Part shown: positions 44,089-53,370 of the stretch, one piece after another | Layout of the letters: each line of letters starts with the position of its first letter | Position numbering within the stretch: the stretch's first letter is position 1 | NCBI GenBank assembly: GCA_039190275.1 | Contig: JBCCYF010000006.1 | Coordinates: forward strand, 7,710-71,709 | Reading direction: 5' to 3' | DNA: 64,000 bases | DNA from: Halovulum sp039190275 | GTDB lineage: Bacteria; Pseudomonadota; Alphaproteobacteria; Rhodobacterales; Rhodobacteraceae | Made by a program: the position numbers and the translations under genes | The notes under the pieces: model-generated | What the model was told of the DNA's origin: nothing | The model's database searches: none | Seen by the model: the letters and a program-made list of their open reading frames with translations, nothing else

Positions 44089-45072
44089 TCACGCGCTATA
44101 TCCAGGCATCTGATGCCAGCCCCATGCGTCTGATACCATCTGATCAAGGGTCGATCGCCCGGGCGACCAACCCAAAACCTCGGCCGCGCGGCTACTGCCC
44201 GAGACCAATGCGGTACAATCCCCGGGTCGGCGCTCCCCATCAACGGCCGGCACAATTGTTTCCGTTACCCGGCTGACCACATCGATCACCTCGCGCACCG
44301 AGAAACCGCGTCCCGTACCCAGATTAAACACGGTTTCCGTGCCACCGTTGAAAAGATACTCCAACCCGCGGATGTGCGCGTCGACCAGGTCGGAAACATG
44401 GACATAGTCACGAATGCAGGTTCCGTCCGGTGTCGCGTAGTCGTTGCCATAGACCGTCAGCGCATCCCGCCGTCCGCGGACGGCATCCAGCGCCAGAGGG
44501 ATCAGATGAGTCTCGGGGCGATGAAACTCGCCGATCTGCCGGTCCGGATCGGCGCCTGCGACATTGAAGTAGCGGAACGATACATGTTTCATACCGCTGT
44601 GGCGGCCGTAGTCGCGCAACATGTCCTCAACCGCGCGTTTCGAGCCGCCATAGGCGTTAATCGGCTGCTGTGCGCAGCCTTCGTCCAGCATGACTCCATC
44701 CTGTTCGCCATATGTGGCGCAGGTTGACGAGAACACGAACGCCCCCACACCGGCTTGGGTGGCAGCATCCAGCAACGTCATCGAACCCACGGCGTTGTTT
44801 CGCCAGTAAAGCGCGGGGTCACGCATGGACTGGCCGACGTCGGACAGGGCGGCAAAATGCATGACCGCATCGGGTTTATGGGCGGCAAATACCTCGTCCA
44901 GACGTGCCCGGTCCAGCAGATCGGCCTGCTCGAACGGGCCGAACTTTACGGCCTGTGACCAACCTGTGATCAGACTGTCGACGGTAATGGGCTCGTATCC
45001 CGCCTGTGCCAGCTGCTTACACGCATGACTGCCGATGTACCCGGCACCGCCGGTGACCAAAACTTTGCGCAT
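44089..45072 (-). CDS. galE: UDP-glucose 4-epimerase GalE
   Basis: A 327-residue extended-SDR epimerase interconverting UDP-glucose and UDP-galactose. NAD motif VTGGAGYIGSH (about 5-15), catalytic SSTCATYGEQD and the YGGSKRAVEDMLRD block with Tyr-x3-Lys (about 145), YVHVSDLVDAHI and the end GWSPGRSTLDQMV. ATG 45072 gives the canonical MRKVLVTGG start. It sits with galU (37 bases upstream), jointly supplying nucleotide sugars to the GTs. Confidence 0.94.
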   Translation of the reverse strand: MRKVLVTGGAGYIGSHACKQLAQAGYEPITVDSLITGWSQAVKFGPFEQADLLDRARLDEVFAAHKPDAVMHFAALSDVGQSMRDPALYWRNNAVGSMTLLDAATQAGVGAFVFSSTCATYGEQDGVMLDEGCAQQPINAYGGSKRAVEDMLRDYGRHSGMKHVSFRYFNVAGADPDRQIGEFHRPETHLIPLALDAVRGRRDALTVYGNDYATPDGTCIRDYVHVSDLVDAHIRGLEYLFNGGTETVFNLGTGRGFSVREVIDVVSRVTETIVPAVDGERRPGDCTALVSGSSRAAEVLGWSPGRSTLDQMVSDAWGWHQMPGYSA

Positions 45073-45109
45073 TACGAATGCCCCCTGCCACAACTACCTG
45101 TCGGAGGGA

Positions 45110-46003
45110 TTACTCTGCGGCGTGCGGACGGACAATCAAATCATTCAGATACACGGAAAACTCTTCACGCACTTCCGGGTGCTGAAGGCCGAATGCAACC
45201 GTTGCCTGCAGGAAACCAGCCTTGGAGCCGCAATCGTACCGCTGTCCGGAGAACCGGAAACCTGTGACGTTGTTGTTCGCCTTAATCTCCTGCGCGATAG
45301 CATCGGTCAGCTGAATCTCTCCGCCCGCACCGCTTTTCATCCGGTTCAAATTGCGCAGGACCTGTGGTGTCAGGATGTAACGGCCGATCACCGCCAGGTT
45401 AGAAGGGGCCGTCCCTGACTTGGGTTTTTCCACCATACCGTCAACGTTGACGACCCTGCCGCCGTTATCCTGCGTATCCAGAATGCCGTAGGAGGAGGTT
45501 TTTTCCGGCGCAACTTCCATCGCGGCCACCATATTGCCGCCGGTCTCTTCATAGGCTTCGACCATTTGCAGCAGGCAGGACTGTTCGCCCTTGATGACAT
45601 CATCGGGCAAAAGTACGGCAAATGGCTCGTTCCCGATCAAGCGGCGGGCACACCATACGGCATGTCCAAGCCCGAGTGCCTCGTGCTGGCGAACATAGGC
45701 GATGGCACCGCTGTCCATGTTGGTCGGTTGCAGCCGCTCAAGCAGATCGAGTTTGTTCTTTTGTGTAAGGGTCGCCTCAAGTTCCGGCGCACGGTCAAAG
45801 TAGTCCTCCAGTGCTGACTTCCCGCGTGAGGTTACAAAGATAAACTCGGTAATACCGGCTTCGCGTGCTTCGTCGATGGCATATTGGATCAAAGGCCTGT
45901 CGACTAAAGTCAGGATTTCTTTGGGAATGGACTTGGTTGCAGGCAGGAACCTTGTTCCCATACCTGCCACCGGGAACACCGCCTTGCGCACTTTACGTGC
46001 CAT
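45110..46003 (-). CDS. galU: UTP-glucose-1-phosphate uridylyltransferase GalU
   Basis: A 297-residue nucleotidyltransferase forming UDP-glucose. The pyrophosphorylase signature AVFPVAGMGTRFLPATKSIPKE is at 9-30, GIAYVRQHEALGLGHAVWCAR type block (AIAYVRQHEALGLGHAVW) at about 98-116, and VEKPKSG near 172. It is upstream of galE in the same orientation. Confidence 0.95.
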   Translation of the reverse strand: MARKVRKAVFPVAGMGTRFLPATKSIPKEILTLVDRPLIQYAIDEAREAGITEFIFVTSRGKSALEDYFDRAPELEATLTQKNKLDLLERLQPTNMDSGAIAYVRQHEALGLGHAVWCARRLIGNEPFAVLLPDDVIKGEQSCLLQMVEAYEETGGNMVAAMEVAPEKTSSYGILDTQDNGGRVVNVDGMVEKPKSGTAPSNLAVIGRYILTPQVLRNLNRMKSGAGGEIQLTDAIAQEIKANNNVTGFRFSGQRYDCGSKAGFLQATVAFGLQHPEVREEFSVYLNDLIVRPHAAE

Positions 46004-46119
46004 ATTCTTAACTCCTGTTTTGCCCCGCGAGGCTTTCTGAATACGCCTCTCACATGTCGTCTTGTTGTTGCCTCAGGAATTCAACGGAAATGTGGCCAAG
46101 AGTGTCACACAAACTGTAG

Positions 46120-46162
46120 AAATCCGCCTCTCAGTGGAGTTTCGCACCCGAGCGGCGGATTT
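46120..46162. repeat. Inverted repeat upstream of galU
   Basis: AAATCCGCC (46120-46128) and GGCGGATTT (46154-46162) are perfect nine-base reverse complements with a 25-base loop. The element lies in the 188-base gap between the GT2 gene (end 46192) and galU (start 46003), both minus strand. It could end the upstream transcript or bind a regulator of galU. No T-run is present. Confidence 0.45.
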
Positions 46163-46191
46163 ACGCTGGAATTTGAACATGTTGCACTAAG

Positions 46192-47439
46192 CTAGCCAAG
46201 CGAATTTATCTTCAGAACCTGGTCAACATCACGCTGATCCGCAATACGCCTGCGCTCCGCCTCGATTCGATCCGTAACCGATCTCAACCTGCGCGGGTTT
46301 CCCCGTTCGGATTTGCCCGCAAGTCCGAACCGGTGCAGGAAGTATCCATCGGAGGTAAAATTTACGGTAAGCGCGCGGGTCGAAAGTTCCGGCGCAAGAA
46401 CAGTGACCTCATGCCGGGCGGCGGCTGCCTCCTGCGCACGCGCCATAGCCGCCGCGCCGCCAAGCAGCGGGAGTGCGATGCACAGCCGTTCCGGTGTCTC
46501 TCGCGGTCGCGGAGGCGGGAATTTTCCGGTACCCCAGTCCCGAATTGCCAAGGTATCGGGCGCGCGCTTGGGACCATCCTGATATCCCCGTTCCAGCGAA
46601 GCCATAAGCGCGCGGACCGAGGTCCCGTCCAGCAGACCGACGGAGTGGTGCCGCAAAAGACGCGCCCGCTGCTCGGCCCGGAACTGGCTCAACCGGTCGG
46701 CATGATCCGCCTTTGGTGCGTGTCGATGCAGGAAGCATGCTAAACTGGCGCCGATCTCAAACAGGCTTGTGGGGACGCGCCGCGCCGTTCTATGCGGCCC
46801 TTCGGCAAAGCCGTGCAGAACCTCCGCCGCAGGATTGATGGCGGCATGCCAGCCCGCCTGAGAGAGACGCAGGTTGAGGTCGGTCTCGTCCAGGAAAAAG
46901 CGGTACGCGGCGTCAAATCCGCCCACATCAACAAGCGCGCCCCGCCGGAACGCGCAATTCGTCCCGGTGGTTTTCAGAAAACGGTTGGTGTCGGGCGGAA
47001 AGATTGTAATCCCATCGGGTACGTCAATCGGATGGTCGGCGCCGAGGCGGTCGAACAGCGACGCTTTCCACTGAAAGCTGACGCCATTGCGACCGCGTAC
47101 AAAGCCGCCAGCAGCTCCGACCCGGTCAGTCTCAAAGGGTGAAATCAGCGCGCCCAGCCATCCAAATTCCGGCACCGCATCATCATCGATAAACGCAATG
47201 ATTTCGCCCCGGGCCGCCACCAGCCCCCGATTGCGCGCGGCCGATATGTTCCGCTCCTCGAACGCGATCCACCGAGCATACAGATCTGTAGCCGGGCGCC
47301 GGGCCGCTGGCACGTCGCTGACCACAATGACCTCAAAGTTCCGATACCTTTGGTACTCAAGCGCCTTTAAGGTGAGTGCCAGTGAGTCCGGACGGGCATT
47401 GCTGACAATGATAACACTGACATCCGGCCGATAGGTCAA
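46192..47439 (-). CDS. Glycosyltransferase family 2
   Basis: A 415-residue protein with an N-terminal GT2 domain: VSVIIVSNARPDSLALTLKALEYQRYRNFEVIVVSD, AARNRGLVAARGEIIAFIDDDAVPEFGWLGALI (DxD at about 88-92) and FRRGALVDVGGFDAAYRFFLDETDLNLRLSQAGW (ED-type catalytic block). The last 130 residues are extra. The start is TTG 47439 overlapping the kdsB stop (TTGA). In an operon with cysQ and kdsB, it may act on LPS or capsule. Confidence 0.85.
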   Translation of the reverse strand: MTYRPDVSVIIVSNARPDSLALTLKALEYQRYRNFEVIVVSDVPAARRPATDLYARWIAFEERNISAARNRGLVAARGEIIAFIDDDAVPEFGWLGALISPFETDRVGAAGGFVRGRNGVSFQWKASLFDRLGADHPIDVPDGITIFPPDTNRFLKTTGTNCAFRRGALVDVGGFDAAYRFFLDETDLNLRLSQAGWHAAINPAAEVLHGFAEGPHRTARRVPTSLFEIGASLACFLHRHAPKADHADRLSQFRAEQRARLLRHHSVGLLDGTSVRALMASLERGYQDGPKRAPDTLAIRDWGTGKFPPPRPRETPERLCIALPLLGGAAAMARAQEAAAARHEVTVLAPELSTRALTVNFTSDGYFLHRFGLAGKSERGNPRRLRSVTDRIEAERRRIADQRDVDQVLKINSLG

Positions 47440-48230
47440 TCAATGCCCTGCACTTTGAGGATGGCTTCGATCCGGCCCACGTCACTTGGATTGTTGAGTT
47501 CCCAGAACGCGCGGCCCTGGGCCTGGACCTCAACACAGGTCACGGGTGTGCCATGCTCCATAAAGCGGAGCTGCTCAAGACCCTCCCATTTTTCCAGAGT
47601 GCCTTCGCTCCAATCCGCATACGCCCGGAGCGCTGAAGGGCGATACGCATAGACCCCAACATGATGAAACACAGGGATAGTGTCGCCGTCCTCAAAGGCG
47701 CGGCCGGTGTAGGGGATCACTTCCTTTGAAAAGTACAGGGCCGTTTGATTATGATCGAACACCGCGGTGGTGCCTCCGACACGACCGGCTAGGCGGTCCT
47801 CTTTGAACCCGCGCAGGGCCTCTGCGTCCATCCTGAGCACGGGTGTGGTAACCTCGGCGTTTGTCATCGCAGCGGCAAGCCCTGCTATGAACCAAGGGGG
47901 CGTAAGCGGTGCGTCACCCTGTAGATTTACGATCACGTCATCGTCTTGGACCTCAAGCGCGGGCATCGCAGCCGCGCAGCGCTCCGTCCCGTTGCGACAG
48001 CTTTCGGGGGTCATCACAACCTCGGCTCCGAAGCCGCGCACATGATCCGCGATCCGGTCGTCATCGGTTGCCACCACCACCCGATCCACACCGGCCACAG
48101 CCATGCCGGCATCCCAACTGCGTCTGATCAGGCTTCGCGCATGGCCCGAGGCGCCGGTCAGCGGCACCAGGGGTTTGCCGGGGTAACGAGTCGAAGCGTA
48201 GCGCGCAGGAATGACGACGATCAGGCTCAC
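47436..48230 (-). CDS. kdsB: CMP-Kdo synthetase KdsB
   Basis: A 264-residue 3-deoxy-manno-octulosonate cytidylyltransferase that activates Kdo with CTP. IVVIPARYASTRYPGKPL (4-21), VVATDDDRIADHV, NLQGDAPLTPP and HHVGVYAYRPSALRAY are family blocks. The start is GTG 48230, which overlaps the cysQ stop (GTGA). KdsD is encoded at 35812 in this window. Confidence 0.93.
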   Translation of the reverse strand: MSLIVVIPARYASTRYPGKPLVPLTGASGHARSLIRRSWDAGMAVAGVDRVVVATDDDRIADHVRGFGAEVVMTPESCRNGTERCAAAMPALEVQDDDVIVNLQGDAPLTPPWFIAGLAAAMTNAEVTTPVLRMDAEALRGFKEDRLAGRVGGTTAVFDHNQTALYFSKEVIPYTGRAFEDGDTIPVFHHVGVYAYRPSALRAYADWSEGTLEKWEGLEQLRFMEHGTPVTCVEVQAQGRAFWELNNPSDVGRIEAILKVQGID

Positions 48231-49027
48231 GGGGCCGCCTTGAGTGTGACCCCCGGCGCATAGGCAATGAAAAACGGGTTCTCATAGATCGGCTTGCCGT
48301 ATGTCAGCGGTGTGTGGTCGTCGAAACGCACAACGGAGCCCCCCGCGCCGACCAAGACCGCATGACCAGCTGCCGTATCCCATTCCATTGTCCGCCCAAG
48401 TCGCGGATACAGGTCCGCCTCCCCGGCAGCGACAAGGCAGAACTTCAGTGACGACCCGGCCGACGTGCTGTCTGCCACGCTATACTGTCCGATATAGGCG
48501 TCGGTCGCGGCATCCCGGTGGGACTTCGAAGCGACAACGACCAGCGCCGTGTCATCCGGTTTGCGAACCTGTAATGGGGTCAGCGCGCCTGGTGTGGATT
48601 TGTCGAACGGCCCGGCCTCTTCAACTGTCTGCCCCGTGGCGTCGGTGTAGAACAGCCGATGCTTTGCGGGCGCGTAGACGACGCCGCGCACCGGTACACC
48701 ATCCTCGACCAGAGCGATGTTCACCGTGAAGTCGCCGCGACGCTGAACAAATTCCTTGGTACCATCCAGGGGATCGACAATGAGGAAGCGATCTGACGAG
48801 ACGCTGTGGCTCTCGGCCTGCTCTTCGGTTACGAGCGGAATTTCGGGGAACGCGGCACGCAAACCCGCCGAAATCAACGCGTCTGCCGCTTCATCAGCAG
48901 CCGTAACTGGGCTGTCATCCGACTTCGCGCGAACATCGAAATCCTCGGCGTCGTAGATTTCCATGATCTTGTCGCCTGCCTCCAGGGCCAGACGGCGCAG
49001 CGTCCCGGCAAGATGTTCCATATCCAT
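48227..49027 (-). CDS. cysQ: 3'(2'),5'-bisphosphate nucleotidase CysQ
   Basis: A 266-residue inositol-monophosphatase-fold enzyme that removes the 3'-phosphate from PAP. Metal motifs: DSPVTAADEAAD, VTEEQAESH and FLIVDPLDGTKEFVQRRGDFTVNIALVED (DPLDGT), and WDTAAGHAVL. ATG 49027 has GGAAGG upstream; the frame open to 49060 is not used. CysQ is often found in roseobacter polysaccharide loci, perhaps serving sulfation. Confidence 0.9.
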   Translation of the reverse strand: MDMEHLAGTLRRLALEAGDKIMEIYDAEDFDVRAKSDDSPVTAADEAADALISAGLRAAFPEIPLVTEEQAESHSVSSDRFLIVDPLDGTKEFVQRRGDFTVNIALVEDGVPVRGVVYAPAKHRLFYTDATGQTVEEAGPFDKSTPGALTPLQVRKPDDTALVVVASKSHRDAATDAYIGQYSVADSTSAGSSLKFCLVAAGEADLYPRLGRTMEWDTAAGHAVLVGAGGSVVRFDDHTPLTYGKPIYENPFFIAYAPGVTLKAAP

Positions 49028-49147
49028 TTTTAACTTCCTTCCGCTTACGGTCCCGGGCAACGACAGTCGCGTATGGTATTTGCAGCTTCACTGCCAGTGG
49101 GTTACGGTCTGCCGACGCCACCGTCCAGTGGGAATAGTCAGGAACAC

Positions 49148-49975
49148 ATGTCGGAACTCAGCATACGCGGTCGAAAATCCCTGCTTAGGGAAGCGCTGTT
49201 CTTCATCGAGCTGCTGTATCACAGCGTTGTCCGCGAAGTACGGCTGATCAGCGGCAACGCGGCACTTGGGCTCGCTATGTCGGTCATGCGGACGCTGGCG
49301 ATGGTCGCCGCATTCTATCTGATGTTCACGGCACTTGGGATGCGCGCATCGATTATCCGGGGCGATATCGTAATGTTCCTGGTGAGCGGTATTATGCTGT
49401 TCCTGATGCACAACTCGGCGATCAGCAAGACACTTGCTGCGGGTTCTGTGGTTTCGCCGATCATGATGCATGCGCCTGTCACATCGGCATTGACGATCCT
49501 GGCCTCCACCCTTGCGGATTTCTACATGTTCGTGCTGTCGACCATGGTGATATTCGCCGGCTTCTACATGCTGCGGGGCGAACTTGAGATCTATCAACCC
49601 GCTGACCTGCTTCTGCCGTTTTTCCTGAGCTGGACCAGCGGCGTGATCATCGGGATGTTCTTTCTTCTGGTGAAGCCGTTCGCGCCCAATTTGGTGAAGA
49701 TCATCAGCCTGTTTTATCAGCGTGCGAACATGGTGACATCGGGCAAGTTCTTTGTGGCGAATGTTTTGCCCGCTATGGTATTGCCGTACTTCGCCTGGAA
49801 CCCGCTGTTTCATACGATCGATCAGGCGCGCGGGGCAATATTTGTCAACTATGTCCCCACCAACAGCAGCCTCGCATATCCGATCTATTTCACGCTTATT
49901 GGCATGGTTATTGCCGGTATGGGTGAATTCTGGCTGCGCAAGACAGTCAGCCGGTCAACGGCGGCTACCCACTAG
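49148..49975 (+). CDS. ABC-2 type polysaccharide export permease (KpsM-like)
   Basis: A 275-residue permease with about six membrane segments, e.g. LAMSVMRTLAMVAAFYLMFTALGM and SALTILASTLADFYMFVLSTMVIFAGFYML, and the cytoplasmic N-terminal amphipathic start RGRKSLLREALFFIELLYHSVVREV usual in capsule/O-antigen exporters. AGGAA lies just upstream of ATG 49148. No ATPase partner is adjacent: the next gene is the convergent protease, so KpsT-like components must lie elsewhere. It is divergent from cysQ across 120 bases. Confidence 0.78.
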   Translation: MSELSIRGRKSLLREALFFIELLYHSVVREVRLISGNAALGLAMSVMRTLAMVAAFYLMFTALGMRASIIRGDIVMFLVSGIMLFLMHNSAISKTLAAGSVVSPIMMHAPVTSALTILASTLADFYMFVLSTMVIFAGFYMLRGELEIYQPADLLLPFFLSWTSGVIIGMFFLLVKPFAPNLVKIISLFYQRANMVTSGKFFVANVLPAMVLPYFAWNPLFHTIDQARGAIFVNYVPTNSSLAYPIYFTLIGMVIAGMGEFWLRKTVSRSTAATH

Positions 49976-49977
49976 AA

Positions 49978-52158
49978 CTAGGACGTCAAAGTCTGCGAAG
50001 TGCCTGGTCCAAGGGGCCGGTAACGCCGATCGTTTTGCGGTGTAACCTCGATCCGACCTGCGACGCCGCGTGTCTCGGGCGGTTTCGGGGACCGAAATTC
50101 AAAGTCTGCCGCCTCCGAGCGTTCGGCCATCTCGGCCACTTCGGAACGCGATGCGCCCCCGCCTGCAGCCAGCGTGGCGACAAGTGCTTTGGCAATCTGC
50201 GGCGTCGCAACTGACGTCCCATTGAGGGCAGCAGAAGAGCCGCTGTACACGCCCGTCGACAGAACACCGCGATGAACCCGGCTAGCGTCCGAGACTGCCA
50301 GCGCGTCCGGGCCGGGGCGGTCCGGCGTATTGGTCAGCCCGCCGGCAGAGTAGAGCGCGACGTCGCCCGAGCGTTCGACATAGCCCGCGATGACGATGGG
50401 GTGTTCCCCTGTCCCAAGTACATTCTGAAGACCGTCGCGGATGATCGCACATCCTGGGGTATCCGTATCATTCGGAAAGCCCTGGGGTGTAAATCGCTTG
50501 TAGCAATCCGCCAGAAAACGCGACTGGCGCGCGTCATTGTCAAAACCGGGCAACTCGTCATCGCGCAAGACCCAGGCGTCGACATGGTCATCTGCCTCGA
50601 GGCCAACATCTTTAAGGGTCACCGTCCAATTCCCTGCCGGGGCCAGGGGCTTGTCTGCGCCCGGTCTGGTCGTTGCCTGAACGATGATTGAAAACTTTCC
50701 GCGGTCAGTTGGAGCGCCGTAGTACCGGTAGGTAATCCGAGCGATCGGCTTGCCGTCGCGAATGAAGTCGTACCCCGCTCCGTTCTCTTCGGGAAGAAAG
50801 CCGCCTTGGGGGCCGCCATGCGGCAGTCCGACAGCGACTTCCAACCGTTTTGCCGGTATGCCCTTGGGGGTCCAGACCTCGACAACGCTGGGGGTTTGGT
50901 CATCCGGTTGAATGCGCCAGGTCAGCGTCTCGGTCTTGTCCGGCCCCTTGAACGCCGTTGACTGGATACGCGCGTGTCCCTGCGACTGGCGGGCATTGCC
51001 TGCCGGCAGAAGAATGGCAGTCGAACCAGGATGGTCCGCGTTTCGCGCCGCAAGAAATGCATCCATGCGTTGTTCGAGAAACGAGGTCCCGTCAAGCGGT
51101 CCGCCGGTGCCCCCGAAACTGAAGTTGATCACCAGCGGAAGTTGCCCGCAGCCCAACTTGCTGGCCAGCCGATCCGCGCGGTCGGCAATGTAGTCGAGCG
51201 CCATGAGGAAATGGGGCACCAGCGTCCGCCCAGAGGTGTCTTCGGCCGCTCGACGTGGAAGCTGAACAGCGATCACCGGGTTGTCGTCGCGGTTCTCTGC
51301 CATCGGATAGCCCGCCGCCAGCCCGGTGATATGCGCGCCGTGGGTCACCCCTCCACCCAGTGCATGCCTGTTTTTGCTGCGAAAATCTGCCAGGCCCATC
51401 TTTCGATAGGCCGCTACCTCATTCAGGTACGGACCATTTGTCGAATATGCGTCGATCAGATCGTTGAGGTCATCTGCCTCGTATTCGCGGCCATAGGGAA
51501 TGAAACTCGGGTCACTGGCCTTGCGCCGGCCGTCCTGGAGCCAGGCGTACTGGACCCGTGTGCGCCCCGCCGCATTGCGTAGGCAGGCGTTGAGCAATGG
51601 TATGCCCACGTCAATTACAGCAGTGATGACGACACCCGATTTGGGCGGGACCGCCTTAGGGATCACGCGCGCCCGATTGGTTTCCTCGACATCCGCCTCA
51701 TTAGGTACACTGTCCGAGGGCAGGCTGGGCCCATGTACAATCCAAAAGATATCGTTTCGTGGATGCATCGGCGAGGTGCTCGTCACCGGTTGCGCGAGCA
51801 AATCGAACACTGCGCGATTGGCCAATACCGTAAAAAACTCGTTGCCACGCTGCGTCGATGTGGTCGAACCCCGCCCGGCGGCGGTCCCGCCAGTACCTGC
51901 GGCACGATACAGGCAAGGCACCTGGACCACAGGCATCGTGAGCGGGTTTGTTCTGCCCTTGTTGACCTCGACCGCCAAAGCGGTCAGCCGGTCGCCAAGG
52001 CTCAGGATATCCCCGCTGATGAGGCCCACGGTGACCGGCAGTAAGCCTTCGGTTCCCTCGGCCAGCGGATCGGCGTTCAGCGTCCAATCCGAGAGCGGGT
52101 CAACGCCTGGGGGCAACTGTGCCGGGACCCAGCCGTCCTCTCGATCCGCATCAGCCAT
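49978..52158 (-). CDS. Subtilisin-like (S8) serine protease, no signal peptide
   Basis: A 726-residue S8-family protease. The catalytic Asp is in VVITAVIDVGIPL (about 178), His in GGGVTHGAHITGLAAGYP (about 276), oxyanion Asn in ILLPAGNARQSQGHA (about 390) and Ser in ALNGTSVATPQIAKALVA (about 650). A long insertion of roughly 250 residues separates the oxyanion and Ser blocks, and about 170 residues precede the Asp block. No signal peptide or membrane segment is seen, so it looks cytoplasmic or exported by a non-Sec route. AGGGGG precedes the ATG. It is the third gene of an operon with a cyclase and a haloperoxidase-like enzyme (36-base gap). Confidence 0.85.
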   Translation of the reverse strand: MADADREDGWVPAQLPPGVDPLSDWTLNADPLAEGTEGLLPVTVGLISGDILSLGDRLTALAVEVNKGRTNPLTMPVVQVPCLYRAAGTGGTAAGRGSTTSTQRGNEFFTVLANRAVFDLLAQPVTSTSPMHPRNDIFWIVHGPSLPSDSVPNEADVEETNRARVIPKAVPPKSGVVITAVIDVGIPLLNACLRNAAGRTRVQYAWLQDGRRKASDPSFIPYGREYEADDLNDLIDAYSTNGPYLNEVAAYRKMGLADFRSKNRHALGGGVTHGAHITGLAAGYPMAENRDDNPVIAVQLPRRAAEDTSGRTLVPHFLMALDYIADRADRLASKLGCGQLPLVINFSFGGTGGPLDGTSFLEQRMDAFLAARNADHPGSTAILLPAGNARQSQGHARIQSTAFKGPDKTETLTWRIQPDDQTPSVVEVWTPKGIPAKRLEVAVGLPHGGPQGGFLPEENGAGYDFIRDGKPIARITYRYYGAPTDRGKFSIIVQATTRPGADKPLAPAGNWTVTLKDVGLEADDHVDAWVLRDDELPGFDNDARQSRFLADCYKRFTPQGFPNDTDTPGCAIIRDGLQNVLGTGEHPIVIAGYVERSGDVALYSAGGLTNTPDRPGPDALAVSDASRVHRGVLSTGVYSGSSAALNGTSVATPQIAKALVATLAAGGGASRSEVAEMAERSEAADFEFRSPKPPETRGVAGRIEVTPQNDRRYRPLGPGTSQTLTS

Positions 52159-52194
52159 ATCGCGCCCCCTGAGACAAGTTCACCGGTGTAGGCT

Positions 52195-53337
52195 TCAGGC
52201 CCATTCCTTGACCGCATCGTTCCAGAGCCTGTTCAGGATCGCCGACTGATCCGAACTGTCGATCGTTTCGCTGCCCAGCTTTGTATGGGCAAGCGAGTTA
52301 ATCTGGCGGCTGTTGGGGATATCGTACATCGTTTCAGGCTCAAAATCGCCGCTGAAGTCGGCGGCGTCAAATGTCCAGGCCGCGTACTTGTTGGCACCAC
52401 TCGCGCGGGCCACAAGGTAGTCGCCCAACGTGATGCCTAAACAGGCCCCCGCCGCGCTATCGACGGGAAAGTGCACACCCGATACCGTCCGGTTGATCGC
52501 AATCCGTGCCGCCAGCCGGAAAAACTGTGCTCGCCAGCTTTCCAGGTTATAGACATCATTGCCCGACGCCTCCAGAACCCGCGTGAGAACGGTGGCCACG
52601 ATATGCGCCTCCGTCGCATGACCGCTGGGCAAGGAGCCATGAAGCGGGTTTGATATGATGCTTTGGATCTGTGGCGAATACTCGACCGGCCTGCGGGCTG
52701 CCAGGGCGTGCTTCAGACGCATCTCGGTGAAATTGGCAAGCCGAAGTGCGGCAATGATCAGCTCGTAGGTATATTTGGTCCGGGTCGCGTTCAAATAGGC
52801 GATAGACCCGAAAAAGGCGGTGGGCAGATCCAGCTGCGTTTCGATTTCAACCCCACGATCCGGCCGGAGATCGGCGTATTGTTCGATATATGCGGTTTGA
52901 TCCATGAACGCTTCGGCCGACATACGGGTCATGTTAACCAGCGGTTTGTAGGAGGTGCTGGGCGCGCCACCCCCATTGGGGTCAGCCTCAAGATGCCAGA
53001 GGCGCGCAATGTCACCCTCCATCGAAAAGCCGATCCGAGAGATCATCTCAAAACTGTAAAGGCTCTCCCGTACCTCGGACGACCAGAGGCTGAGGTTGTC
53101 TGTATCGTCCAGGCCAAGTGGTTTGGGGGCAAGGGTCGGCTGCTCCCACGCGCCCACAATTCCATCGCGGGTGCTGATCAACGCGGGTGGGACGAAGGGT
53201 GCGACTGGCAGTCCACCGGCACCGCCGGAGTACCCGCTATACCCCGAGTATCCACTATAGCCCGAATAACCAGAGTATCCGCTATAGCCTGAGTACCCAG
53301 AATAGCCGGAATAGCCGCTTTGGGGATTGAGTTTCAT
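52195..53337 (-). CDS. Vanadium-haloperoxidase/PAP2-fold enzyme with N-terminal SGY tail
   Basis: A 380-residue protein. Residues 7-36 are ten Ser-Gly-Tyr triplets, followed by a short Gly-rich linker. The catalytic domain has the vanadate/phosphate-binding signature in order: KHALAARRP (Kx6RP, about 209-217), PSGHATEAH (about 236-244) and NRTVSGVHFPVD (Rx5Hx3D, about 283-294). All binding residues and the acid-base His are present, so a bromo/chloroperoxidase or a PAP2-type phosphatase are both possible. There is no Sec signal. AGAGGG precedes the ATG. It lies between the cyclase (33 bases) and the protease (36 bases). Confidence 0.85.
   Translation of the reverse strand: MKLNPQSGYSGYSGYSGYSGYSGYSGYSGYSGYSGYSGGAGGLPVAPFVPPALISTRDGIVGAWEQPTLAPKPLGLDDTDNLSLWSSEVRESLYSFEMISRIGFSMEGDIARLWHLEADPNGGGAPSTSYKPLVNMTRMSAEAFMDQTAYIEQYADLRPDRGVEIETQLDLPTAFFGSIAYLNATRTKYTYELIIAALRLANFTEMRLKHALAARRPVEYSPQIQSIISNPLHGSLPSGHATEAHIVATVLTRVLEASGNDVYNLESWRAQFFRLAARIAINRTVSGVHFPVDSAAGACLGITLGDYLVARASGANKYAAWTFDAADFSGDFEPETMYDIPNSRQINSLAHTKLGSETIDSSDQSAILNRLWNDAVKEWA
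53230..53319 (-). repeat. Ten tandem nine-base units encoding Ser-Gly-Tyr
   Basis: Ten consecutive nine-base units, all encoding SGY, sit at the 5' end of the haloperoxidase-like gene. Serine codons vary between AGC, AGT, TCC, TCT, TCA and TCG, and Gly and Tyr codons also vary, so the DNA is not a perfect repeat. That argues for retention of the protein sequence rather than very recent slippage. It is not a CRISPR array: it has no spacers and is in frame. Confidence 0.9.
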
Positions 53338-53370
53338 GGCCGTAACCCTCTCAATAGATAATCACCGGTG

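Noticed and set aside
53230..53319. CRISPR-like array
   Set aside because: Units are nine bases, contiguous, in frame and lack spacers; it is a coding repeat.
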